In this document: positions 7,063-14,460 of the stretch, one piece after another
Layout: each line of letters opens with the position of its first letter
Position numbering within the stretch: position 1 is the stretch's first letter
Assembly (NCBI RefSeq): GCF_938028775.1
Contig: NZ_CALIZG010000001.1
Span: forward strand, 1 to 18,870
DNA: 18,870 nucleotides
Direction: 5' to 3'
DNA from: Mogibacterium diversum_A
GTDB taxonomy: Bacteria > Bacillota > Clostridia > Peptostreptococcales > Anaerovoracaceae
Translations under genes and position numbers: made by a program
The notes under the pieces: generated by a model
Database searches by the model: none
Seen by the model: only the letters and a program-made list of their open reading frames with translations
What the model was told of the DNA's origin: nothing

Positions 7063-10000
7063 TTATTCATCAATAGCTTCGTCGCTTGTGCCAATTATCT
7101 CGTCAAGGCTCACCATCTCTGGTTCCTCATCGTCATCTAGGATAGCTGGTACATCTTCATCGACACCAAGTGCTGCTGAAAGTGTATTCAGAATATCTAG
7201 ATCTGGCTCTTCATCGAAGTCTGCCGTTTCAACGAACTCATCATCCTCATTCTGCTTTAGACGAAGTTCCTCTTCGTGCTCACGTTCGCGCTCGTGCATA
7301 GCCTCTGTACGTCTATCAGCTTCCTTGAGCATACGATCTACCGAAGCAGGTTCGTCGAATTCAGATGTATCCTTGAGCTTGATTTCCTTATTATCACCGG
7401 ACATTACCCTAACATCGAGCGACAGTGCCTGCAGCTCCTTGATGAGTACCTTGAAGGACTCTGGAATGCCAGGCTTTGGAATGTTGTTACCCTTTACGAT
7501 AGCTTCGTAAGTCTTAACACGTCCGATGATATCGTCAGACTTAACTGTTAGTATTTCCTGAAGTGTATAAGCTGCTCCATAAGCCTCTAGTGCCCATACC
7601 TCCATCTCTCCAAATCTCTGTCCGCCAAACTGAGCTTTACCACCAAGTGGCTGCTGAGTTACTAGCGAGTAAGGACCTGTACTTCTAGCGTGAATCTTAT
7701 CATCTACAAGATGGTGCAGCTTGAGCATGTACATGTAGCCTACAGTTACTGGGTTGTCGAAGTACTCTCCAGATCTACCATCTCTCAGTCTGAGCTTACC
7801 GGTCTTAGGGTATCCGCAATCGTCAAGTAAATTGATTACGTCATTTTCACTAGCACCGTCAAATACTGGTGTTGAAATATACCAGCCCTTCGTCTTAGCT
7901 GCTAGTCCTAAGTGAACCTCGAGTACCTGTCCTACGTTCATTCGGGAAGGTACACCCAGTGGGTTAAGCATTACCTGTAATGTCTCACCATCTTCCTTGA
8001 ATGGCATATCCTCCTCTGGAAGAATTCTGGAGATTACACCCTTGTTACCGTGACGACCAGCCATCTTATCTCCAACGTTAATCTTCCTCTTGGTAACTAT
8101 GTAAACTCTTACAATTTTATTTACTCCTGGTGGGAGTTCGGAGCTATTCTCTCTTGTAAATTCTCTTACGTCGATGACAATACCCGTCTCACCATGAGGA
8201 ACTTTGAGAGAAGTATCTCTTACTTCCTTGGACTTCTCACCAAAGATTGCACGAAGCATTCTAACCTCTGCAGTTAAATCGGTCTCGCTCTTAGGTGTCA
8301 GTTTTCCTACAAGAATATCAGAAGACTTAACTTCTGCACCTATTCTGATGATTCCGTTCTCATCGAGCTCCTTGAGAGCTTCTTCGCTAAGGTTAGGAAT
8401 ATCTCTTGTAATCTCTTCTGGTCCAAGCTTTGTATCACGAGCTTCACACTCGTACTTAACTATGTGTAGCGATGTTAGAACATCGTCCATGAGAAGTCTC
8501 TCGTTAAGGATAATAGCATCCTCGTAGTTGTATCCTTCCCATGTCATGAATCCAATAAGCAGGTTCTTACCTAGCGAAATCTCACCGAGATTAGTCGATG
8601 GTCCGTCTGCTAGAACCTCTCCTGCATCAACATGTTCGCCACACGCAACGATAGGTCTCTGATTGATACAAGTTCCCTGATTGGATCTCTTGAACTTGAG
8701 TAGCTTATACTCGTCGAGTTCGCCATTGTCGTCTCTACGAACCTTTACGCACTGAGCATCAACAAACTCGATAGTTCCGGCTGCCTTCGCAAGGAGTACT
8801 GCTCCAGAATCGCAAGCTGCCTTGTACTCGATTCCAGTTCCAACGTAAGGAGCCTCGGTAACGAGTAGTGGTACAGCCTGTCTCTGCATGTTAGATCCCA
8901 TCAGCGCACGGTTAGCGTCGTCGTTCTCAAGGAACGGAATCATCGCAGTAGCAACAGAAACTACCTGCTTAGGAGAAACGTCCATGTAGTCGACGCTTTC
9001 TTTCTTAGCAAGAGTAATCTCACCCTTAACACCTCGTACTGCAACCTTGTTGTTAACGAAATGGCCTTCAGCATCGAGAGGCTCATTGGCCTGAGCTACG
9101 ATCATCAGTTCTTCATCATCTGCAGATAGATAATCAACCTGTTCAGTTACAACGCCAGTTTCCTTATCAACCTTACGGTATGGGGTTTCGATAAATCCAT
9201 ACTCGTTTATGATGCCATAAGTAGTTAGTGACCCGATAAGTCCAATGTTAGGACCTTCCGGTGTCTCTACTGGGCACATTCTGCCGTAGTGTGTATAGTG
9301 AACATCACGCACCTCAAATCCAGCTCTTTCTCTCGAAAGACCACCAGGTCCAAGTGCGGAAAGTCTTCTCTTGTGTGTTAGCTCTGCAAGAGGGTTGTTC
9401 TGGTCCATAAACTGTGACAGCTGGGAGCTTCCAAAGAACTCCTTAACTGCTGCAGTTACAGGTCTAATATTGATGAGCTGCTGAGGAGTTGCATTCTCAG
9501 TAGTCATTCTCTCTCTAACAGATCTTTCCATTCTTGCAAATCCAATACGGAACTGATTCTGCAGAAGCTCTCCAACTGATCTCAGTCTACGATTACCGAG
9601 ATGGTCGATATCATCTGTCTCTCCGATTCCATAGGATAGATTTAGGAAGTAGCTCACAGATGCGATGATATCATCGTGGATGATGTGCTTTGGTGAAAGC
9701 TCGTTCTTGCGATTGGCAATAGCCGCCTTCAGCGCATCCTCATCTCCGTTTGCTTCTTCGATAATCTCCATCAGAACTGGATAGTAAACCTTTTCTGACA
9801 GCTTATATGGAGCAAGGTCTAGTTCGATATACTTAGTTGGGTCAACGAAGTTATTACCGATAACCTTAACTACCTCATCGTCCTCAGTCTTGCTATTTAC
9901 ATATGCATAAGCAACACCCGCATCCTCGATTTCCATAGCTCTCTCACGGGAGATGAACTCACCCTTTTCAACGAGAACTTCGCCAGTTGAAGGATCGACA

Positions 10001-10878
10001 ATCTGCTCAGCCGCAATTGTCTCAACTAGTCTATTGTGGATACCAAGTTTCTTGTTGTACTTGTATCTACCAACCTTAGCTAGGTCGTATCTACGCGCAT
10101 CAAATAGCAGCGAGTTAACCATGGATCTAGCATTCTCGACTGTTGGAGGATCTCCAGGTCTTAGTCTCTTGTATATTTCCTTAACGCCATCATCTGCATT
10201 CTTGGTGCTGTCCTTCTCAAATGTCCTTAAGAGAGCAGGACTTTCACCGAATGTATCGAGGATTTCTTCGTTTGATCCGAGTCCCATCGCTCTTAGGAAC
10301 GATGTGAGAGGAAGCTTTCTGGTTCTATCAACTCTTACGTATAGGACACCAGCTGAGTCAGTCTCATACTCGAGCCATGCTCCTCTGTTAGGAATAATAG
10401 TCGAAGAATAAAGCTTGTTATTCGACTTGTCGGTATCAAACTCAAAATACGGTCCTGGAGATCTTACGAGCTGTGTTACGATAGCTCTCTCCGCACCGTT
10501 ATATATGAATGTGCCTTTTTCTGTCATCAATGGGAAATCTCCCATGAAAACATCTTGTTCCTTGATTTCAAGAGTCTCCCTGTTTATCAATCTTACCTTG
10601 ACCGTCAGAGATGTAGCGTAAGTGGCATCACGCTCCTTGCATTCCTCCTGATCGTATTTAGGTGTATCTGAGAAGGAGTAGTCAGCGAACTCTAGGCTCA
10701 AAGTATTGGTGGTATCCCTAATTGGAGATACATCTTCCAGAACTTCGGCTAGTCCCTCTTCGACAAACCACTTGTATGACTCAGTCTGGATATCAATGAG
10801 GTTTGGCATCTCGCAAACTTCGTTGATTTTCGCAAAAGTCATACGTTCTTTCCTTCCAACTTTTACAGGTTTTGGCAT
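7063..10878 (-). CDS. rpoB: DNA-directed RNA polymerase subunit beta
   Basis: Beta is the second large RNA polymerase subunit and the rifampicin target. The product has 1271 residues. The rifampicin pocket SQLSQFMDQNNPLAELTHKR is at 485-504. Asp492, His502 and Ser507 match the E. coli residues Asp516, His526 and Ser531, the wild-type sensitive state. WEGYNYEDAI, KINVGDKMAGRHGNKGVIS and the C-terminal FGGQRFGEMEVWALEAYGA are all intact. From about residue 1170 to 1271 there is a strongly acidic tail with a charged, probably helical start. The ATG at 10878 has AAGGAG upstream. A dedicated promoter lies about 45 bp before it, and rpoC follows 13 bp after it. The ybxB-type methyltransferase gene between rplL and rpoB in Bacillus is absent. 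Confidence 0.98.
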   Translation of the reverse strand: MPKPVKVGRKERMTFAKINEVCEMPNLIDIQTESYKWFVEEGLAEVLEDVSPIRDTTNTLSLEFADYSFSDTPKYDQEECKERDATYATSLTVKVRLINRETLEIKEQDVFMGDFPLMTEKGTFIYNGAERAIVTQLVRSPGPYFEFDTDKSNNKLYSSTIIPNRGAWLEYETDSAGVLYVRVDRTRKLPLTSFLRAMGLGSNEEILDTFGESPALLRTFEKDSTKNADDGVKEIYKRLRPGDPPTVENARSMVNSLLFDARRYDLAKVGRYKYNKKLGIHNRLVETIAAEQIVDPSTGEVLVEKGEFISRERAMEIEDAGVAYAYVNSKTEDDEVVKVIGNNFVDPTKYIELDLAPYKLSEKVYYPVLMEIIEEANGDEDALKAAIANRKNELSPKHIIHDDIIASVSYFLNLSYGIGETDDIDHLGNRRLRSVGELLQNQFRIGFARMERSVRERMTTENATPQQLINIRPVTAAVKEFFGSSQLSQFMDQNNPLAELTHKRRLSALGPGGLSRERAGFEVRDVHYTHYGRMCPVETPEGPNIGLIGSLTTYGIINEYGFIETPYRKVDKETGVVTEQVDYLSADDEELMIVAQANEPLDAEGHFVNNKVAVRGVKGEITLAKKESVDYMDVSPKQVVSVATAMIPFLENDDANRALMGSNMQRQAVPLLVTEAPYVGTGIEYKAACDSGAVLLAKAAGTIEFVDAQCVKVRRDDNGELDEYKLLKFKRSNQGTCINQRPIVACGEHVDAGEVLADGPSTNLGEISLGKNLLIGFMTWEGYNYEDAIILNERLLMDDVLTSLHIVKYECEARDTKLGPEEITRDIPNLSEEALKELDENGIIRIGAEVKSSDILVGKLTPKSETDLTAEVRMLRAIFGEKSKEVRDTSLKVPHGETGIVIDVREFTRENSSELPPGVNKIVRVYIVTKRKINVGDKMAGRHGNKGVISRILPEEDMPFKEDGETLQVMLNPLGVPSRMNVGQVLEVHLGLAAKTKGWYISTPVFDGASENDVINLLDDCGYPKTGKLRLRDGRSGEYFDNPVTVGYMYMLKLHHLVDDKIHARSTGPYSLVTQQPLGGKAQFGGQRFGEMEVWALEAYGAAYTLQEILTVKSDDIIGRVKTYEAIVKGNNIPKPGIPESFKVLIKELQALSLDVRVMSGDNKEIKLKDTSEFDEPASVDRMLKEADRRTEAMHEREREHEEELRLKQNEDDEFVETADFDEEPDLDILNTLSAALGVDEDVPAILDDDEEPEMVSLDEIIGTSDEAIDE

Positions 10879-10927
10879 GTTATCACTCCTTGTTATTTAA
10901 GAAAAAACGTCTCCATAGCAACTTACT

Positions 10928-10956
10928 ATTATAGAGTAAGGTTGTAAATATTTCAA
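10928..10956 (-). promoter_or_regulatory. Promoter for rpoB-rpoC
   Basis: On the minus strand the -35 is TTGAAA (10951-10956) and the -10 is TATAAT (10928-10933), with the ideal 17-base spacer. Transcription would begin near 10921, giving a leader of about 42 nucleotides. A-rich and T-rich blocks upstream (10981-11030) could act as an UP element. A 6-bp inverted repeat, CTTACT (10922-10927) and AGTAAG (10935-10940), flanks the -10 hexamer and could be an operator. Confidence 0.75.
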
Positions 10957-11116
10957 GCCCAGAGATGAGCATATTATGCATTTTTTGCAACTTTTCGTAC
11001 CCTGGCAATTGAAAAACTACAAAAAACACATAATCTTGCCCGTCACCACAAAAGAAATACCCGATGTTGATAAATTGGATTTTGCAGCGAAAATGAGCCT
11101 CTTGTAAATAGCAAGA
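10957..11116. other. Non-coding spacer between the rplL hairpin and the rpoB promoter
   Basis: I see no credible gene in this spacer on either strand. Most of it lies in the 288-bp gap from 10879 to 11166. It holds an 11-base palindrome, GCATATTATGC (10969-10979), immediately upstream of the promoter -35, and runs of A and T around 10981-11030. The remainder shows no structure I can support. Confidence 0.5.
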
Positions 11117-11144
11117 ATTGGGCTCCCGAAATCAGGAGCCCAAT
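11117..11144 (-). terminator. Hairpin after rplL (rplL-rpoB attenuator or terminator)
   Basis: A perfect 10-bp stem, ATTGGGCTCC (11117-11126) with GGAGCCCAAT (11135-11144) and an 8-base loop, begins 22 bp after the rplL stop. On the transcribed strand it is followed by TCTTGCTATTTAC, a pyrimidine-rich but broken U-tract. This fits partial termination, as known for the rplL-rpoB attenuator of E. coli. The separate rpoB promoter downstream would then restore beta and beta' expression. Confidence 0.65.
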
Positions 11145-11166
11145 CCAAAATTGTTGTGCTATTTAA

Positions 11167-11532
11167 TTACTTAAGCTCTACTGTAGCTCCAACTGCCTCG
11201 AGAGCTTCCTTAAGTGCGTTAGCTTCGCCAGCTTCGATGTTCTCCTTAACGTTAGCAGGTGCTCCATCAACAAGCTCCTTAGCTTCCTTAAGTCCAAGAC
11301 CTGTAGCTTCTCTAACTGCCTTGATAACCTTGATCTTCTGGTCTCCAGCGCTAGCAAGAACTACTGTGAACTCTGTCTGCTCCTCAGCAGCCTCTCCGCC
11401 GCCTGCAGCAGGTGCTGCAACTACAGCTGCAGCTGCAGATACTCCGAACTCCTCTTCACAAGCCTGAACGAGCTCGTTGATCTCAAGAATGGTCATACCC
11501 TTTAGGGCTTCAATGATCTGATTCTTATCCAT
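11167..11532 (-). CDS. rplL: 50S ribosomal protein L7/L12
   Basis: L12 forms the mobile stalk of the 50S subunit, present as several dimers bound to L10, and recruits and activates EF-Tu, EF-G and other GTPases. The start is the ATG at 11530-11532 with AAAGGAG upstream. The open frame continues 17 codons further, but into the intercistronic hairpins. From this start the protein is 121 residues, the family norm. It has an N-terminal dimerisation domain (about 1-33), an Ala/Gly hinge (about 34-52, AAAAVVAAPAAGGGEAAEE), and a C-terminal factor-binding domain (about 55-121) with KIKVIKAVREATGLGLKEAK. It lies 95 bp after rplJ in the same transcript, and a hairpin follows it. Confidence 0.97.
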   Translation of the reverse strand: MDKNQIIEALKGMTILEINELVQACEEEFGVSAAAAVVAAPAAGGGEAAEEQTEFTVVLASAGDQKIKVIKAVREATGLGLKEAKELVDGAPANVKENIEAGEANALKEALEAVGATVELK

Positions 11533-11557
11533 TTTATTTCTCCTTTTGTCTAAATTT

Positions 11558-11595
11558 GCTGAAATGTCAGCTTCTCGATACACCGATTAATCGGT
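11558..11595 (-). promoter_or_regulatory. Two tandem hairpins in the rplJ-rplL spacer
   Basis: The 95-bp spacer contains a perfect 14-base palindrome ACCGATTAATCGGT (11582-11595), foldable as a 5-bp stem with a UUAA loop. Next comes a 5-bp stem GCUGA/UCAGC with a CAUU loop (11558-11571), which ends about 20 bases before the rplL ribosome binding site. L12 must be made at several times the level of L10. These hairpins could insulate or enhance rplL translation or guide mRNA processing; that role is inference. Confidence 0.45.
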
Positions 11596-11627
11596 AAAAT
11601 TCTTAAAAATTGTTAGCTACTAATAGC

Positions 11628-12146
11628 TTATGCTTCAGCAGTCTCTCCTGCTGGAACTGCACCCTCATCAGCGATTGCCTTGAATGTTCTAACAAGCTGT
11701 GATAATGGTGACTGGATGCTTCCCATGAAACGAGCGATAAGCTCTTCTCTTGATGGGATATCTGCAAGTGCTTCAACCTGCTTAGCGTCATAAACTGAGC
11801 CATCAACGTATCCGCCCTTGAATGACATCTTGTTGTACTGCTTCATAGCCTTCTTGAGAAGTCTAGCTGAAGATGTTGCATCCTCTTCGCAGAATGCGAA
11901 TGCGCTAGATCCTTTCAGGGCTTCGCCGAGTCCTTCGTACTCAGTTCCGGCGATAGCACGCTTTACAAGTGTGTTCTTATATACAGTTAAGTTCACGCCG
12001 TTCTCTCTAAGAGTCTTTCTTAGTTCGTCAGCCTGAGCTACTGTAATTCCAAGATAGTCTACAACTACGATCGAGATGGATTTGTCAAATTTTGCCTTAA
12101 TATCATCGATAATTAGCTGTTTTGCGTTCTTTGCTTCTACAGACAT
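11628..12146 (-). CDS. rplJ: 50S ribosomal protein L10
   Basis: L10 anchors the L12 stalk to 23S rRNA and, bound to L12, is the known autoregulator of the rplJL unit. I place the start at the ATG at 12144-12146 with AAAGGAG five bases upstream. A codon 11 positions earlier in the same frame lacks a ribosome binding site and would add residues not typical of the family. The product is 172 residues. The N-terminal rRNA-binding domain (about 1-130) includes VVDYLGITVAQADELRKTLR and KNTLVKRA. The long C-terminal helix (about 133-162, LIARFMGSIQSPLSQLVRTF) is the docking site for L12 dimers. An L10 leader RNA precedes the gene. Confidence 0.97.
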   Translation of the reverse strand: MSVEAKNAKQLIIDDIKAKFDKSISIVVVDYLGITVAQADELRKTLRENGVNLTVYKNTLVKRAIAGTEYEGLGEALKGSSAFAFCEEDATSSARLLKKAMKQYNKMSFKGGYVDGSVYDAKQVEALADIPSREELIARFMGSIQSPLSQLVRTFKAIADEGAVPAGETAEA

Positions 12147-12224
12147 TTGGTCTCCTTTCTTGAACACGGTTGTGCCCATAATTGTGGTTTAACCTATTCG
12201 GTCTGGTGTGCTAATACCAAGTAC

Positions 12225-12320
12225 GGTACAAATAACCCCGCTGCGAGACAGCGGGGAACAAATTTATGTTTGTACCTCGGTGGGATATTAAGCTTTCGCT
12301 CCCACTGTCTACGGTTGATA
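12225..12320 (-). ncRNA. L10 leader (ribosomal protein autoregulatory RNA)
   Basis: The rplA-rplJ gap carries the recognisable L10 leader. In the RNA, GUAGACAGUGGGAGC is followed by a GAAA tetraloop closed by AGC/GCU (12291-12300). Then comes an asymmetric bulge UAAUA and UCCCACCGAGGUAC, so GUGGG (12301-12305) pairs with CCCAC (12280-12284) across a kink-turn-like internal loop. A small stem ACAAA/UUUGU (12258-12273) and a GC-rich terminator hairpin come next. In Bacillus the L10-L12 complex binds such a leader and lowers rplJL expression by attenuation; that mechanism is inferred here. I see no clear promoter between rplA and the leader. Confidence 0.8.
12236..12256 (-). terminator. Attenuator hairpin of the L10 leader
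   Basis: CCCCGCTG (12236-12243) pairs with CAGCGGGG (12249-12256) around a 5-base loop, an 8-bp GC-rich stem followed in the RNA by UUAUUUGU. It lies 89 bases before the rplJ start. UUUGUACC just after the U-tract (12225-12232) is perfectly complementary to GGUACAAA before the hairpin (12269-12276). The hairpin can therefore be closed into a long outer stem or compete with it. Confidence 0.75.
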
Positions 12321-12345
12321 TTCGATTATTAACACCGGCCGACTA

Positions 12346-13041
12346 TTAGCTTAGGGATGCTGTGCTGATCTTAACTCCAGGTCCCATTGTCGATGTAACA
12401 GTAACACTCTTGAAGTACTGACCCTTAGCAGCTGCTGGCTTAGCCTTAGCAACAACCTGGATTAGAGCGTTAGCATTTTCAACTAGCTGCTCCTCAGTGA
12501 ACGAGCACTTACCGATAATTACATGGATAATGTTAGCCTTGTCAAGACGGTACTCTACCTTACCTGCTTTAATCTCTTCAAGTGCCTTCTGTACGTCCAT
12601 TGTTACAGTACCTGACTTAGGGTTTGGCATGAGTCCCTTTGGACCGAGAACCTTACCTAGACGTCCTACAACGCCCATCATGTCCGGTGTAGCAACTACT
12701 GAATCAAAGTCGAACCAGTTTTCCTTCTGGATCTTTTCTGCAAGATCCTCTGCGCCTACGTAATCTGCACCAGCTGCCTCTGCCTCTTCAGCCTTAGCAC
12801 CCTTAGCAAAAACAAGAACCTTCTTGCTCTTACCTGTTCCGTGCGGAAGTACAGTTGCGCCTCTAACCTGCTGGTCTGCGTGTCTTCCGTCTACACCTAG
12901 ACGAATGTGCATCTCAACAGTCTCATCGAACTTCGCATTAGCAAAGCTCTTTACGTTCTTTACAGCTTCTGCAACATCATAAGTCTGTGTCTTGTCGAAC
13001 GACTCCATGATTGCGCTGTATCTTTTGCTTTTCTTAGCCAT
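12346..13041 (-). CDS. rplA: 50S ribosomal protein L1
   Basis: L1 binds 23S rRNA helices H76-H78 and forms the L1 stalk, which interacts with E-site tRNA. In many bacteria it also represses the rplK-rplA mRNA. The 231-residue length is typical. The signature GKVLGPKGLMPNPKSGTV lies around 130-147. The first domain starts MAKKSKRYSAIMESFD, and the C-terminal half completes domain I with YFKSVTVTSTMGPGVKIS. The ATG at 13041 has AAGGAGG upstream. It lies 50 bp after rplK in the same operon. A short CGUUU/AAACG hairpin (13066-13080) sits in that spacer. I did not recognise a clear L1-binding mimic in the operon leader. Confidence 0.97.
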   Translation of the reverse strand: MAKKSKRYSAIMESFDKTQTYDVAEAVKNVKSFANAKFDETVEMHIRLGVDGRHADQQVRGATVLPHGTGKSKKVLVFAKGAKAEEAEAAGADYVGAEDLAEKIQKENWFDFDSVVATPDMMGVVGRLGKVLGPKGLMPNPKSGTVTMDVQKALEEIKAGKVEYRLDKANIIHVIIGKCSFTEEQLVENANALIQVVAKAKPAAAKGQYFKSVTVTSTMGPGVKISTASLS

Positions 13042-13091
13042 AATTCCTCCTTGTGGTTCTATCGACGTTTCCTAAAAACGCCTCCCACTGA

Positions 13092-13517
13092 TTACTCTGT
13101 TACAGTAACTCCCATGCTGCGAGCAGTACCCTTAATCATATCAGTAGCTGCCTCAAGTGTAGCCGCATTGAGATCCTGCATCTTAGTCTTCGCAATTTCC
13201 TCTGCCTGAGCATATGTAATCGATGCAACCTTTGTCTTGTTAGGTTCGCCCGATGCCTTATCAATACCTGCTGCCTTCTTGATAAGTACTGCTGCTGGTG
13301 GAGTCTTGCATACGAATGTGAATGATCTGTCTGTGTAAACTGTGATTACAACTGGAATAATCATTCCCTGTTGATCCTGAGTCTTAGCATTGAACTGCTT
13401 ACAGAAGTCCATGATGTTAACACTCTTCTGACCTAGGGCAGGTCCAACTGGTGGTGCAGGTGTTGCTCCTCCTGCAGGGATCTGAAGCTTAATATAGCCG
13501 TCGATCTTCTTTGCCAT
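13092..13517 (-). CDS. rplK: 50S ribosomal protein L11
   Basis: L11 binds the GTPase-associated region of 23S rRNA with L10, takes part in factor-dependent GTP hydrolysis, and is needed for RelA-type stringent signalling and thiopeptide binding. At 141 residues it has exactly the usual length. The N-terminal domain carries the proline-rich PAPPVGPALGQ (about 20-30), where thiostrepton-resistance changes map. The C-terminal rRNA-binding domain starts near residue 75 (KKAAGIDKASGEPNK). The ATG at 13517 has AAAGGAG upstream. It follows nusG by 34 bp and precedes rplA, the standard secE-nusG-rplK-rplA order. Confidence 0.98.
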   Translation of the reverse strand: MAKKIDGYIKLQIPAGGATPAPPVGPALGQKSVNIMDFCKQFNAKTQDQQGMIIPVVITVYTDRSFTFVCKTPPAAVLIKKAAGIDKASGEPNKTKVASITYAQAEEIAKTKMQDLNAATLEAATDMIKGTARSMGVTVTE

Positions 13518-13551
13518 CTTATTCTCCTTTCTCTGAGACTATAGCTCCCAG

Positions 13552-14145
13552 TTAGTTAAGTTTTCCCACCTGCGAGAACTCGAGTTCTACAGGTGTATCT
13601 CTACCGAACATCGATACCTTTGCCTTAACAATCTGCTTATCAGGACTGATATCCTCAACAATACCCATCTGGCCCTCGAAAGGTCCACCGATAATACGAA
13701 TTGTGTCGCCAGTCTCAACATCCAGGTCGATGCGCATTTTCTCAACGCCCATCCTAACCACTTCTTCTTTAGTTAGTGGAATAGGATCCGAACCGTGACC
13801 CACGAACCCTGTAACGCCCTCTGTGTTGCGCACTAGATACCAGGTCTCGTTGTTGACAATCATCTTGATGACTACGTAACCAGGATAAAGCTTTCTAGTC
13901 TTGACCTTTCTCTGGCCATTCTTAATCTCGACTCTATCCTCAGTAGGAATGGTAACCTCAAGGATGAGATCCTGCATTCCTCTGTACTCTACCATCTTCT
14001 CGATGTTAGTCTTAACCTTGTTCTCATAACCAGAATACGTATGGATTACGTACCACTTAGCGGTACCATCGCCACGTAGACCTTCGCCCTCAAGTGGTGA
14101 CAGCGTTGTGCCGCCCGTATTCAAGTTTTCGGTCTTATCTGTCAT
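13552..14145 (-). CDS. nusG: Transcription elongation/termination factor NusG, with N-terminal extension
   Basis: NusG binds the RNA polymerase clamp and modulates pausing and termination. At 197 residues it is about 20-30 residues longer than most Firmicutes homologues. The NGN domain starts at about residue 29 with KWYVIHTYSGYENKVK. The KOW domain is near 143-197 (GGPFEGQMGIVEDI, then FGRDTPVELEF). The first 28 residues, MTDKTENLNTGGTTLSPLEG followed by EGLRGDGT, have no counterpart in typical NusG. The start is nevertheless well supported: AAGGAGATATAC directly precedes the ATG at 14145, and I found no better site nearer the NGN domain. The gene lies 17 bp after secE and 34 bp before rplK. 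Confidence 0.96.
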   Translation of the reverse strand: MTDKTENLNTGGTTLSPLEGEGLRGDGTAKWYVIHTYSGYENKVKTNIEKMVEYRGMQDLILEVTIPTEDRVEIKNGQRKVKTRKLYPGYVVIKMIVNNETWYLVRNTEGVTGFVGHGSDPIPLTKEEVVRMGVEKMRIDLDVETGDTIRIIGGPFEGQMGIVEDISPDKQIVKAKVSMFGRDTPVELEFSQVGKLN

Positions 14146-14162
14146 GTATATCTCCTTCTAGC

Positions 14163-14447
14163 CTATTTCGATAGCGTAATTCCGAGAAGCTTCTTGAGCA
14201 CTGCTAAGAAGCCTGTATCCATCCCCCAGAACAACAGGGAGAAGAAGATGCACACACCAAAAACAACTACAGTGTCCTTGGTCAGTTCCGCTCTCGTCGG
14301 CCATACTACTTTGGCCATCTCCTGTTTAACACCAGTGAAATATCCAATGATGCCCTTACGCTCCTTGCGCTGTTCCGGTTTACTGGTCTTATTCTCTACT
14401 TTAGTATCCTTGCCATCTCTGGATATGGTTTCATTGTTGTTTGCCAT
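14163..14447 (-). CDS. secE: Preprotein translocase subunit SecE
   Basis: SecE is the small essential membrane subunit that clamps SecY in the Sec translocon. The start is the ATG at 14445-14447, giving 94 residues. The frame is open upstream only because it overlaps rpmG in another phase. The hydrophilic, lysine-rich N-terminus (1-40) is followed by the conserved amphipathic segment GYFTGVKQEMAKVVWPTRAE (about 46-65). One membrane segment follows (about 70-88, TVVVFGVCIFFSLLFWGMD) and a short tail. The SecE hallmark E-x-x-K-V-x-W-P is present. The ribosome binding site GAGGG is modest, and the 13-bp spacing from rpmG suggests translational coupling. nusG follows after 17 bp. Confidence 0.95.
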   Translation of the reverse strand: MANNNETISRDGKDTKVENKTSKPEQRKERKGIIGYFTGVKQEMAKVVWPTRAELTKDTVVVFGVCIFFSLLFWGMDTGFLAVLKKLLGITLSK

Positions 14448-14460
14448 GATGTTCCCTCGA

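Noticed and set aside
7088..7510. Long plus-strand frames opposite rpoB, rpoC and fusA
   Set aside because: They are antisense shadows with serine-rich or unlikely composition, no ribosome binding sites, and lie opposite strongly conserved genes.
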